A stretch of 27,859 bases of DNA from JBGPJM01 sp041485385 (GTDB taxonomy: Bacteria; Planctomycetota; Phycisphaerae; Phycisphaerales; UBA1924): assembly GCA_041485385.1 (NCBI GenBank), contig JBGPJM010000038.1:1-27859 (forward strand), read 5' to 3'. The notes beneath the pieces were generated by a model. That model did no database searches. It was given only the letters and a program-made list of their open reading frames with translations, and was not told the origin of the DNA. Positions 10,265 to 17,176 of this stretch are shown here, piece by piece; the stretch's first letter is position 1; each line of letters opens with the position of its first letter. The position numbers and the translations under genes are program-made.

Positions 10265-10269
10265 GTGCG
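10260..10269. promoter_or_regulatory. Palindrome over the parA start codon
   Basis: CGCACGTGCG is a perfect ten-base palindrome containing the parA GTG. It shares the CACGTG core of parS but not its TGTTT/AAACA arms, so it is at most a possible operator. Confidence 0.25.
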
Positions 10270-10354
10270 CTCCTCTATCCTGGAGGACACCACAGTCCCG
10301 CCGTCTACCGGAAGAAACTGGCTGAACACCCCGGTCGGTTATCGGGTGGGGGCG

Positions 10355-10368
10355 TTCAAACTCTTGAA
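10355..10368. promoter_or_regulatory. Inverted repeat between aroB and parA
   Basis: TTCAA-ACTC-TTGAA is a perfect short inverted repeat in the 145-base spacer, about 90 bases before parA. It could be an operator. There is no other support. Confidence 0.2.
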
Positions 10369-10409
10369 GCGCACGCCCGACGCGTGCCCAATGCTCTCTT
10401 CCCTCGCGC

Positions 10410-11612
10410 CTACGCCCGGATCGCCTCGATCGCCGCGGTCAGGGCCTGGGACGACGGGGCTTCGACGACGCGGCAATGCCCGTCTCCGGTGGGGACGGCC
10501 AGGCGGATACGCCCGCCGCTGGTCTTCTTGTCGTCGAGCATCGCCTCGGCGATCTTCTTCGCCGGCGGCATCCCGGCCGCCTTCACGGGCAGGCCGATCG
10601 ACGCCAGGAGGCCCGCGACCTCGCGAGCGAGGCCCGCGCGGGCGACACCCAGCCGCTCGGCGCAGGCGATCTCGGCGATCAGCCCCAGCCCGACGGCCTG
10701 GCCGTGCTTGAGTCCGGGGGGGCCAGTGGCGCCGTCGGCGTAGACGGCGCGGCAATGCATCGTCTCGATCGCGTGACCCACCGTGTGCCCGGCGTTGAGG
10801 GCCATCCGTCCGCGCCCGGTGGCGCCCTGCTCCCGCTCGTCCTCGCCGACGACGGCGGCCTTGATGGCCACGTTCCGGGCGACAAGCTCGACCAGCGCCT
10901 CGGAATCGAGCGACATCGCCCGCTGGATGCTCTTCCTGGTCCACTCGAGCAGGCCCGGGTCGCCCCAGTCGGCGCCGATCAGGCCGTGCTTGACGCACTC
11001 GGCCATCCCGCTGAGCAGCTCGTCGTGGGGCAGCGACCCCAGCAGGTTCACGTCGCACACCACCAGCGACGGCTGGTGGAAGACGCCGACCATGTTCTTC
11101 TTGAGATGGTCGTCGGAGGTGGCGCCGCTGGCGGAGACCTCGAGGTTCACGCCCGTCTTCCCACCGACCGACGCATCGACCATCGCCAGGAGCGTCGTGG
11201 GGCACTGCACGACCGGCACGCCCCGCCGGTAAATGGCCGCGGCGAAGCCGGCGATGTCGCACACAACGCCGCCCCCCAGCGCGACGATCGGCTCGCCGCG
11301 CTCGTGGCGCGACCGGGCGACGCGCCCAAGGAGCGTCTCGACCGTGGTCAGCGACTTGTCGCGCTCGCTGGGCGTGATGACGGCCCGTGTCACCGCGAAT
11401 CCGGCGTGTTGCAGCGAGGCGGCGCTCACGTCGAGGGACTCGACCGGGACGCCCGAGTCGGCGACCAGGAACGCCCGCCCGCCTCGCCCGGCCACCTGCG
11501 CCAGCCGCGGACCGAGGCCCATGAGCAGCCCGGCGCCGACAACGACGTCGTAGGAGCGCTCGCCCAGCGGCACCCGCACCACGCGCTCAGATTGATTTTC
11601 CGGCGTCACCAT
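10410..11612 (-). CDS. aroB: 3-dehydroquinate synthase
   Basis: AroB converts DAHP to 3-dehydroquinate, the second step of the shikimate pathway. The 400-residue product shows the NAD-binding and active-site signatures: ALGGGVVCDIAGFAAAIYRRG (about 110-130), QCPTTLLAMVDASVGGKTGVN (about 138-158), HLKKNMVGVFHQP, a metal-site segment SGMAECVKHGLIGD-like (read as ECVKHGLIGAD), and LNAGHTVGHAIE (about 272-283). In that last motif Ala replaces the usual Phe of NFGHT. A KKTSGGRIRLAVP-type ending (DDKKTSGGRIRLAVP) is present. I chose ATG 11612 (MVTPENQSERV). The open frame extends to 11735 without conserved sequence. It is 145 bases upstream of parA on the same strand. Confidence 0.95.
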   Translation of the reverse strand: MVTPENQSERVVRVPLGERSYDVVVGAGLLMGLGPRLAQVAGRGGRAFLVADSGVPVESLDVSAASLQHAGFAVTRAVITPSERDKSLTTVETLLGRVARSRHERGEPIVALGGGVVCDIAGFAAAIYRRGVPVVQCPTTLLAMVDASVGGKTGVNLEVSASGATSDDHLKKNMVGVFHQPSLVVCDVNLLGSLPHDELLSGMAECVKHGLIGADWGDPGLLEWTRKSIQRAMSLDSEALVELVARNVAIKAAVVGEDEREQGATGRGRMALNAGHTVGHAIETMHCRAVYADGATGPPGLKHGQAVGLGLIAEIACAERLGVARAGLAREVAGLLASIGLPVKAAGMPPAKKIAEAMLDDKKTSGGRIRLAVPTGDGHCRVVEAPSSQALTAAIEAIRA

Positions 11613-11696
11613 CCGCGCTGTGTGGCCTGCCTCGATCGGTCCGCTGGTGCGTGACAAGGGGGGTGTCCCACGGGTTGTTGCGCCGAACCTGACCGC

Positions 11697-11713
11697 GCGG
11701 GCCGGCGGCCCGC
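11697..11713. other. Strong GC hairpin upstream of aroB
   Basis: GCGGGCC-GGC-GGCCCGC is a perfect seven-base-pair stem with a three-base loop in the 228-base spacer between rsfS and aroB. No T-run follows on either strand, so it is not a typical terminator. Otherwise I see nothing in the spacer. Confidence 0.3.
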
Positions 11714-11840
11714 CGCGCAAGTCTCGACACCACAATCAAGCCGCGCCGAGGCGCATCCTTTCAATCTTGCGCATGAACCGACCGGGAGCCTATCGGCCAG
11801 CCCCGGTTTCCTGCATGAAATCTGCACGCGAGCGACGCGG

Positions 11841-12338
11841 CTATTCCTCCACGTCGGGCTTCCGCCCGTCCCCGCCGACCCGCGAGACCCGACCGAGGCC
11901 GGCCATGTCGCGGGAATGGGCGTGGCCCGGGCGCTCCCACTCCAGGCGCGGTGCATCGCCCCAGAGCATCTCCAAGTCGTAATGAGCGCGGGTGTTGGGC
12001 TCGAAGATGTGTATCACCACGTCGACGCAGTCCAGCAGAACCCAGGTCGTGCGATCGTCGATGCTGCGCCGGTAGACGGGATAGCCCAGCGTCTCGGCGA
12101 GCTCCGCGGCATTGTCGCCGGCCGACCGCATCTGCCGGTCGGAGGTGCCCGAGGCAATCACCAGGTAGTCGGAGACCTGGCTGAGGCCCTGCACGTCCAG
12201 CACCACGATCTCGTCGCACTTGTCGTCGGAAAGCATCCGGGCGACCTCGACGGCCAGGCTGCGGGTCGCGGCGGGGTCGGACGTGCTCCGGGACGGAAAG
12301 GTCTGGTGGGGCTGATCCTGCGGATGGGCTCGCGGCAT
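11841..12338 (-). CDS. rsfS: Ribosomal silencing factor RsfS (YbeB/DUF143)
   Basis: RsfS binds ribosomal protein L14 and blocks joining of the subunits when nutrients are short. The 165-residue product has the whole DUF143 domain at about residues 28-135: CDEIVVLDVQGLSQVSDYLVIASG, SDRQMRSAGDNAAE, GYPVYRRSIDDRTTWVLLDCVDVVIHIF and HYDLEMLWGDAP. Short variable tails stand at both ends, the C-terminal one rich in Arg and Asp. ATG 12338 gives the N-terminus MPRAHPQDQPH. The long open frame upstream to 12728 lies opposite the FkbM gene and is spurious. TATTGT ends seven bases before the ATG, so the transcript is probably leaderless. Confidence 0.92.
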   Translation of the reverse strand: MPRAHPQDQPHQTFPSRSTSDPAATRSLAVEVARMLSDDKCDEIVVLDVQGLSQVSDYLVIASGTSDRQMRSAGDNAAELAETLGYPVYRRSIDDRTTWVLLDCVDVVIHIFEPNTRAHYDLEMLWGDAPRLEWERPGHAHSRDMAGLGRVSRVGGDGRKPDVEE

Positions 12339-12345
12339 GCGGCTG

Positions 12346-12351
12346 ACAATA
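12346..12351 (-). promoter_or_regulatory. -10-like element of rsfS
   Basis: TATTGT on the minus strand lies seven bases before the rsfS ATG, placing the expected start of transcription at or next to the A of ATG. No Shine-Dalgarno is present. Confidence 0.4.
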
Positions 12352-12376
12352 GGCCCGAAGCGCCCGCACGGCACGT

Positions 12377-12406
12377 TTGACGGCCGCACGCAGGGGCCAG
12401 TACAGT
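12377..12406 (+). promoter_or_regulatory. Promoter of the FkbM methyltransferase gene
   Basis: TTGACG (12377-12382), an 18-base spacer and TACAGT (12401-12406) make a good sigma-70 promoter. The leader to ATG 12451 would be about 37 nt and contains GGAG at the right distance. Confidence 0.55.
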
Positions 12407-12450
12407 TGGGCCCGGTGCGGGCGGCCCGCCCGCCCGACCCCGGAGACCTC

Positions 12451-13329
12451 ATGCACCTGTTCCTCATCGTGGCGATCGCCTTGGCGCTGGTGGTCGTGGC
12501 CGGCATCGCCCAGGGGCGCCACAAGCGGGTGCGGCGCCGCATGGCCCGCCTGGAGGCGACCGCCGGCGAGCAGTTGCTCCTGGTCAAGTCGCTGTACGCC
12601 CGGGAGGCCGAGGCGGCTGTCGCGGCCGCCGGGGGCAGGCCCCGGTATCCTGTCGAGTTCCGCTCGCAGTTCGGGGAGGATCTCCTGCTCTGGAACCTCT
12701 TCGAGGGCAAGCGGCAGGGGTTCTTCATCGAGGTGGGCGCCTACGACGGGTACACCTACGCCGTGACGTACGCATTCGAGTGCGTCGGGTGGACCGGCCT
12801 GCTGGTGGAGCCGATCCCCGAGCGGTACGCGGCGTGCAAGGCCCGGCGGACCGGCAGCCGCGTGGAGCACGCGGCCCTTTCGCGGAAGGGGTCGACGGGG
12901 GTTGCGCGGTTTGCGCACATCGTGTCGGAGAAGAAGCACTACGAGGCCAGCTCGTACCTGCCCGGGTCGGTGAGCCAGAAGCGGTTCATGCGTCCGCCCA
13001 GGACGCCGACGCAGACCGTGACGGTGCCGCTGAAGACGATGGACGACCTGCTGGCCGGGCACGCCGAGGCCATCGACTTTGTCGTGCTGGACGTGGAGGG
13101 CGGTGAGCTGAACCTGCTGGACGGGTTCGACCTGGATCGGTTCCGGCCGCGGGCGATCCTGATCGAGGACCAGGCGATGGGGCGCGACGCGATAGTCGTC
13201 GATTCCCTGCGTGGTCGCGGGTACGAGCACGTGACGTGGCTGTCGTACAACAGGCTGATGGTGAGGCGGGACGAGCCGGAGCTCCTGGAGCGTGCAAGGC
13301 GGCTGGCCCAGGTCGGTTCGTCTAGCTGA
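12451..13329 (+). CDS. FkbM-family methyltransferase, membrane-anchored
   Basis: A 292-residue protein. An N-terminal hydrophobic helix (residues 1-20, LFLIVAIALALVVVAGIA) followed by Arg/Lys-rich sequence suggests a signal anchor with the catalytic part in the cytoplasm. The FkbM methyltransferase domain spans about 70-270. It shows SQFGEDLLLWNLF, the SAM-binding FFIEVGAYDGYTY (about 90-102), GLLVEPIPERY, VPLKTMDDLL, FVVLDVEGGELNLLDGF and FRPRAILIED. Such enzymes O-methylate sugars, lipids or natural products. The target here cannot be read. ATG 12451 follows CGGAGACCTC. The end of the gene overlaps the end of the convergent methyltransferase gene by eight bases. Confidence 0.85.
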   Translation: MHLFLIVAIALALVVVAGIAQGRHKRVRRRMARLEATAGEQLLLVKSLYAREAEAAVAAAGGRPRYPVEFRSQFGEDLLLWNLFEGKRQGFFIEVGAYDGYTYAVTYAFECVGWTGLLVEPIPERYAACKARRTGSRVEHAALSRKGSTGVARFAHIVSEKKHYEASSYLPGSVSQKRFMRPPRTPTQTVTVPLKTMDDLLAGHAEAIDFVVLDVEGGELNLLDGFDLDRFRPRAILIEDQAMGRDAIVVDSLRGRGYEHVTWLSYNRLMVRRDEPELLERARRLAQVGSSS

Positions 13330-14197
13330 CCGGCTTGCGCAGCAGTGCCAAGTGGAAATCCTCGGCCGGCGTCGTGAGCAACTCGGGCCGCGCGGCGCCG
13401 GCGAACCAGCCGAGGACCTCAGGGCGGGAGAGCACTTCGATGAGTCCGGCGGCGTCGTAACGCCGTGCGGGTCCGGTGGCGCCGGTGGTGGTGGGGGTGT
13501 TGGTGGGGACGGCGGGGCCGGAGCCCGGAACGCCGATGAGCATCCAGCCGCCCGGGGCCACGACGCGCCAGAGTTCCGCGAGGAACCCCTGGTCATCGGC
13601 GAGCAGGTGCAGGCAACCCAGGGAGAAGACGGCGTCGAAGCCGCCGTCGGTCTCACCGTGCAGAGCATTGACGTCACCGATCTCGAATGCGACGTTCTGG
13701 GGGGCAAAGGGGGCGTAGCGCTTCTGGGCGTACGCGATGGATTCCTGGTCGGGGTTGACGGCGACGACCGCGCCGGAGGGCCCCACCTGGCGGGCCAGCC
13801 ACGCCGCGCCGTACCCGGTGCCGCAAGAGAGGTCCAGCGCGCGCATGCCCGGGCGGATCATCGTGGCGGCGCGCTGGTACACGGGGAGCAGGAGCGGCCC
13901 GACGGCGTCGGCGTAGACGCGATCAGGGGCGCAATGGATCAGCATCTTCGAGCGGTCGGGGAACGTGACACGGAACTCCTTGGACCCCGAGCCCTTGCGC
14001 GACAGAGCGCGCCAGAGCAGTTCCGGTGAGGTCTCCTTGTAGTAGAACCCGTCGACCCTGAACGATCGGCGGATGCCCAAGAGCGCCCGAAGGCGGTGGC
14101 GGAGCTTCCAGAGACTGCGCGCCGGGCCCGGGGCGGGCATCGGACCCGCCACGGGGTCGAACCGCGCGCCGGATGTCAGCGGAGACGATGGGGGCAT
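13322..14197 (-). CDS. Class I SAM-dependent methyltransferase
   Basis: A 291-residue protein with a Methyltransf_11-type Rossmann domain. Motif I is ALDLSCGTGYGAAWLARQVG. Motif II contains GAVVAVNPDQESIAYAQ, where Asn stands for the usual acidic residue after the strand. IGDVNALHGETDGGFDAVFSLGCLHLL and LWRVVAPGGWMLIGVPG follow. The N-terminal 95 residues contain a YYKETSPELLWRALSRKG segment. A Thr/Pro-rich loop interrupts the C-terminal part. Substrate unknown; ubiquinone/menaquinone-type or lipid methylation is possible. ATG 14197 has AGGA eight bases upstream. The frame stays open into the preceding gene but that part is not conserved. It is 53 bases behind the metallo-beta-lactamase-fold gene, probably in the same transcript. 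Confidence 0.82.
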   Translation of the reverse strand: MPPSSPLTSGARFDPVAGPMPAPGPARSLWKLRHRLRALLGIRRSFRVDGFYYKETSPELLWRALSRKGSGSKEFRVTFPDRSKMLIHCAPDRVYADAVGPLLLPVYQRAATMIRPGMRALDLSCGTGYGAAWLARQVGPSGAVVAVNPDQESIAYAQKRYAPFAPQNVAFEIGDVNALHGETDGGFDAVFSLGCLHLLADDQGFLAELWRVVAPGGWMLIGVPGSGPAVPTNTPTTTGATGPARRYDAAGLIEVLSRPEVLGWFAGAARPELLTTPAEDFHLALLRKPVS

Positions 14198-14212
14198 AGG
14201 CGCGTCCTGCGC

Positions 14213-14247
14213 GGGGGAAGCGGGGGGCGGGGGGCGCGGAGGGGGGG
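14213..14247 (+). other. G-quadruplex-type tract in a gene spacer
   Basis: Runs of 5, 6, 6 and 7 G with loops of 4, 1 and 6 bases on the plus strand fill most of the 53-base spacer between two minus-strand genes. The G-rich strand is the template strand, so the RNA would be C-rich. It may stall polymerase between the two genes. Confidence 0.5.
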
Positions 14248-14250
14248 TGC

Positions 14251-15201
14251 CTACTCCCTCCCCGCCGCCTCGAAAAGGGTCGGCGCGACCCGGGCCGTCG
14301 CGCGCCCCCCCTCCCGGAGGCTCCGTGGCGTGCCGGCGCCGACCCCTCGGATCGGGATCCAGCGCGACGGCTCGAACTGGCTGGTGATCGTGAGCGAGTA
14401 ATCGGCCCCCTCGTGGAGGGCGGAGACGATCGCGGGCTCGTTGCACTCGCGCGAGAGGTGCAGCAGCACGACGTGCTCGCGGGGCTGGATCCGCCGGATG
14501 GCCGCGGCGGCCTGGTGATTGCTCAGATGCCCGCTCCCCCCCATGATCCGCCGCTTGAGAACCTCCGGCCGGCAGGAATCCTGCTGCATCCGCGGGCAGT
14601 AGTTGGATTCGATCGCCAGCACGTCGACGCCCGGGGCGTGCTCGCCCCCTCCGGTCGCGGGGCCGACCCCCCCCCCGAAGTGGTCGATGAGCGCGCCGGT
14701 CATGTGCCCCAGGTCGGTGGCGAATCCCAGCGAGCCTGCGCCAAGCTCCGGCGGCAGGTCGAAGCGGAACGCCGCGACGCCCAGGGCGTCGTGCGACATC
14801 AGCCGGGGATGCACGCCCGCGCCGCTCAGGAGCGTGAGCGGCTCGTCATTGAAGACGTGGGCGAGCTCGATCGGCAACGCAACGTGACCGGCGAACTCCA
14901 GGTGCTGCCGATGCAGGCGCAGGCGGACGTGGCCGGGGAGGCCCTTCCGCCACCCGGAGTGGTAGTGATCGGAATCCAGGTGCGTGAGCAGAACATCGTC
15001 GATCTGGTGCAAGCCCAGACCCAGCCCCGCGAGCAGGCGAACGGTCCGGTGCGGCGAGAGACCCAAGTCGATCAGGCACGCGCGCCGCAGGCCGTCGCGC
15101 CGAAACTGCAGGACCGAGCAGTTCCCCGATGAGCCGCTGGCGAGCACGCAGAGGGCCGCGGACCCCCGCCCGGTGCACACAGCGTCGTCCGTGACGTTCA
15201 T
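14251..15201 (-). CDS. Metallo-beta-lactamase-fold hydrolase, YycJ-like
   Basis: A 316-residue protein with the order of motifs seen in the YycJ/WalJ branch: VLASGSSGNCSVLQF (about 19-33), LIDLGLS, the metal-binding VLLTHLDSDHYHSG (about 69-82), GFATDLGHMTGALIDHF, VDVLAIESNYCPRM, KRRIMGGSGHLSNHQAAAAI and HVVLLHLSRECNEPAI. The motif usually read HxHxDH is HLDSDH here, with Asp for the second His, and the family's ESNHD is ESNYC. Relatives are nucleic-acid nucleases or phosphodiesterases. Activity here is uncertain. ATG 15201 has no Shine-Dalgarno but TAGACT exactly six bases upstream. The gene sits 86 bases after lpxA. Confidence 0.82.
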   Translation of the reverse strand: MNVTDDAVCTGRGSAALCVLASGSSGNCSVLQFRRDGLRRACLIDLGLSPHRTVRLLAGLGLGLHQIDDVLLTHLDSDHYHSGWRKGLPGHVRLRLHRQHLEFAGHVALPIELAHVFNDEPLTLLSGAGVHPRLMSHDALGVAAFRFDLPPELGAGSLGFATDLGHMTGALIDHFGGGVGPATGGGEHAPGVDVLAIESNYCPRMQQDSCRPEVLKRRIMGGSGHLSNHQAAAAIRRIQPREHVVLLHLSRECNEPAIVSALHEGADYSLTITSQFEPSRWIPIRGVGAGTPRSLREGGRATARVAPTLFEAAGRE

Positions 15202-15207
15202 GGGCAG

Positions 15208-15213
15208 AGTCTA
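15208..15213 (-). promoter_or_regulatory. TAGACT element six bases before an ATG
   Basis: On the minus strand GGTAGACTCTGCCCATG places a -10-like TAGACT six bases before the start codon, so the messenger would start at the ATG. The arrangement is identical to that of sppA at 20891-20905. Confidence 0.45.
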
Positions 15214-15287
15214 CCGCAAAGCGGGCCCGATGGAAGGGACTGGATCAGGGCGGGGCGCGGAACGACGAGGTGCGGGACGACCGGCGT

Positions 15288-16175
15288 TCAATCGTCGCCG
15301 TCGCCACCGACATCGACCAGCTCCGTTCCCCGCTCACGGGCGTGCAACCACGCCACCATGTTCCGCGGGGGCTTGCCCATTCCTGGGGTGATCCCGCGCT
15401 TGCTGCTCGCGATGAACTCCGCGAGCTCTGCCACCGGCGGACAGGCCGCGCCCCGTTCACGCAGGATCGCGATGGCCTCCGCCCGGGGCACCGGCTTGCG
15501 CAGCACATCACGGAACGCGTCGCAGACCTGGGTGATGTGCTCCAGCGCCATGCCCGAGCGGCGAAGCCCCACCTTGTTGATCCCGCCGATCCGGTTCCGC
15601 TCGTTGACCATGCAGAAGGGCGGCACGTCCAGCGACACCGCGCAGTCCCCCGACATCATCACCAGCCGCCCGATGCGGCAGAACTGGTGGATCACGGCGT
15701 TGCCGCCGAGCGTGACGTTGTCGCCGATCACGCCGTGCCCGGCGATGCCCGCGCCGTTCACGAAGGTCACGCCGTTGCCGATCGTGCAGTCGTGGGCGAC
15801 GTGCGAGTTGACCATCATGAACACCCGGTCGCCGATGCGGGTGGGTACCTGGTCCTTGCTGGCCGCGTGGATCGTGATGTGCTCGCGAAGGATGCAGTCC
15901 TGCCCGACGACGACGCCGGCGGTGACCATGCCGGGCTTGAACTTCACGTCCTGTGGCTCGTACCCGAGGCAGGCGAACGGGTAGACGACCGTCCCCGCGC
16001 CGATGCTGACCGGGCCGTTGAGGTAGTTGTTCCCCATCAGGCGCACGCCCGCGGCGAGCCTCACGGCGCCCGTAAGGACGCAGTAGGGTCCGATCTGTCC
16101 GCCCTCGCCGACCTCCACGTCTGGGGAGAGCGTGGCGGTCGGGTGCACGACGGCGCTGGGATGGATACGGCTCAT
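15288..16175 (-). CDS. lpxA: UDP-N-acetylglucosamine acyltransferase
   Basis: LpxA starts lipid A synthesis by acylating UDP-GlcNAc at the 3-position. The 295-residue product begins MSRIHPSAVVHPTA and continues as hexapeptide repeats of a left-handed beta-helix (about 1-190). The catalytic His lies in MMVNSHVAHDCTIGNG (about 127). Also conserved are REHITIH, AGHGVIGDN, NAVIHQFCRIG and the helical C-terminus beginning NKVGLRRSGM. The tail of about 30 residues (after FIASSKRGITPGMG) is longer than in many homologues. ATG 16175 is preceded by AGGGG and by TACCAT seven bases upstream. LpxA supports a Gram-negative-type outer membrane in this organism. Confidence 0.95.
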   Translation of the reverse strand: MSRIHPSAVVHPTATLSPDVEVGEGGQIGPYCVLTGAVRLAAGVRLMGNNYLNGPVSIGAGTVVYPFACLGYEPQDVKFKPGMVTAGVVVGQDCILREHITIHAASKDQVPTRIGDRVFMMVNSHVAHDCTIGNGVTFVNGAGIAGHGVIGDNVTLGGNAVIHQFCRIGRLVMMSGDCAVSLDVPPFCMVNERNRIGGINKVGLRRSGMALEHITQVCDAFRDVLRKPVPRAEAIAILRERGAACPPVAELAEFIASSKRGITPGMGKPPRNMVAWLHARERGTELVDVGGDGDD

Positions 16176-16182
16176 GTCCCCT

Positions 16183-16188
16183 ATGGTA
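16183..16188 (-). promoter_or_regulatory. -10-like element of lpxA
   Basis: TACCAT on the minus strand lies seven bases before the lpxA ATG. The AGGGG between them could alternatively be a weak ribosome site, so leaderless transcription is only one reading. Confidence 0.3.
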
Positions 16189-16273
16189 GATCGTCGCGGC
16201 GACGAATCACCACCGATTGCGCCGGGCCCCACGCGGAAAGGCGGGAGCGGTGCGCGGGACTCTGGGTAAGGTT

Positions 16274-16307
16274 GGGGCGGGAGCGGGTGGGGGGGCGGAG
16301 GCGGGGG
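16274..16307 (+). other. G-quadruplex-type tract in the lipB leader
   Basis: Sense-strand runs of 4, 3, 3, 7 and 5 G, the first four separated by loops of 1, 3 and 1 bases, end 14 bases before the lipB ATG. In RNA this could hide the start region. This is a prediction from sequence only. Confidence 0.45.
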
Positions 16308-16321
16308 TTGAAGAGCGCTGC

Positions 16322-17128
16322 ATGGCCGACTTGTTTCGCGTGGTCGATCTGGGGCGGATGCGGTACGACGATGCGTATGCGCTGCAGCGCGAACATGTCG
16401 AGGAGGTGCTCGCCGCGCGCGATGCGCACGCCGAACCGGCGACCCCCCCCATCCCCGGCAACGGCCCCGAGGCCGGCCGCGTGCTGCTGGTCGAGCACGA
16501 TCCCCCGGTCATCACCATCACCCGCCGCCCCGGGGCCCGCGGGCACCTCCTGGCCGCCCCGGAACAGCTCGCAAGGGCCGGGATTGAGGTTGCCGAGACC
16601 GACCGGGGAGGCGACGTCACCTACCACGGCCCCGGCCAGCTCGTGGTCTACCCGATCCTGGATCTGAACCTGCTGCGCCTGCGCCTGCATGACTACATGA
16701 GGTTGCTCGAGGCCGCCGTCATCGATGCGTGCGACTCATTCGGCGTGCGCGCCTGCCGCGACGCGTGCGCGACGGGAGTGTGGGTGGGCGGCGGTGGAAC
16801 CGATCTTCCCAGCGGCGCCCAGGATGGAGCGGCAAACGGCCAGTGCAACGGCAGTGGGGGTGATGAGCTCCGGAAGATCTGCGCCATGGGCGTGCGGGTC
16901 CGGCGCTGGGTATCGATGCACGGGCTGGCCCTGAACGTCACGACGAACCTCGACCATTTCGGGCTCATCGTCCCGTGCGGCCTGACCGGGCGCCCGGTCA
17001 CAAGCCTCGAGCGTGAGCTGGGCGTGCGGCTCCCGGCGATGATCCAGGTGAAATCCCGGCTCATGCAGTGCCTGGAATCCCGGCTGCTGGAGCACCTTGC
17101 TAGGTCCAGCGAGCCAGCGCCGTCATGA
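16322..17128 (+). CDS. lipB: Octanoyl-[acyl-carrier-protein]:protein transferase LipB
   Basis: LipB moves octanoate from ACP to lipoyl domains, the first step of protein lipoylation. The 268-residue product carries VLLVEHDPPVITITRR, the signature RGGDVTYHGPGQLVVYPILDL (about 98-118), the active-site Lys in KICAMGVRVRRWVSMHGLALNV (about 185) and the catalytic Cys in IVPCGLTGRPVTSLE (about 219). A Gly/Asn/Gln-rich insert of about 25 residues sits between GVWVGG and the catalytic Lys segment, and a Pro-rich insert precedes VLLVEH. I chose ATG 16322, the family N-terminus, with GAAGAG upstream. The frame open from 16217 is low-complexity. LipA is not in the window. Confidence 0.93.
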   Translation: MADLFRVVDLGRMRYDDAYALQREHVEEVLAARDAHAEPATPPIPGNGPEAGRVLLVEHDPPVITITRRPGARGHLLAAPEQLARAGIEVAETDRGGDVTYHGPGQLVVYPILDLNLLRLRLHDYMRLLEAAVIDACDSFGVRACRDACATGVWVGGGGTDLPSGAQDGAANGQCNGSGGDELRKICAMGVRVRRWVSMHGLALNVTTNLDHFGLIVPCGLTGRPVTSLERELGVRLPAMIQVKSRLMQCLESRLLEHLARSSEPAPS

Positions 17129-17176
17129 GTGGCGGCGCGCCGGCGGTCCGATGTCGCGTCCTGCGATCACGCTCCG

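Noticed and set aside
10260..10269. parS site at parA
   Set aside because: Only the CACGTG core matches; the outer arms of TGTTTCACGTGAAACA are absent.
14198..14446. N-terminal extension of the SAM methyltransferase to 14446
   Set aside because: It would overlap the end of the preceding gene by almost 200 bases with Arg/Pro-rich, motif-free sequence.
16217..16321. Longer LipB start at 16217
   Set aside because: The extra residues are Gly/Ala/Arg-rich and the family N-terminus fits ATG 16322.
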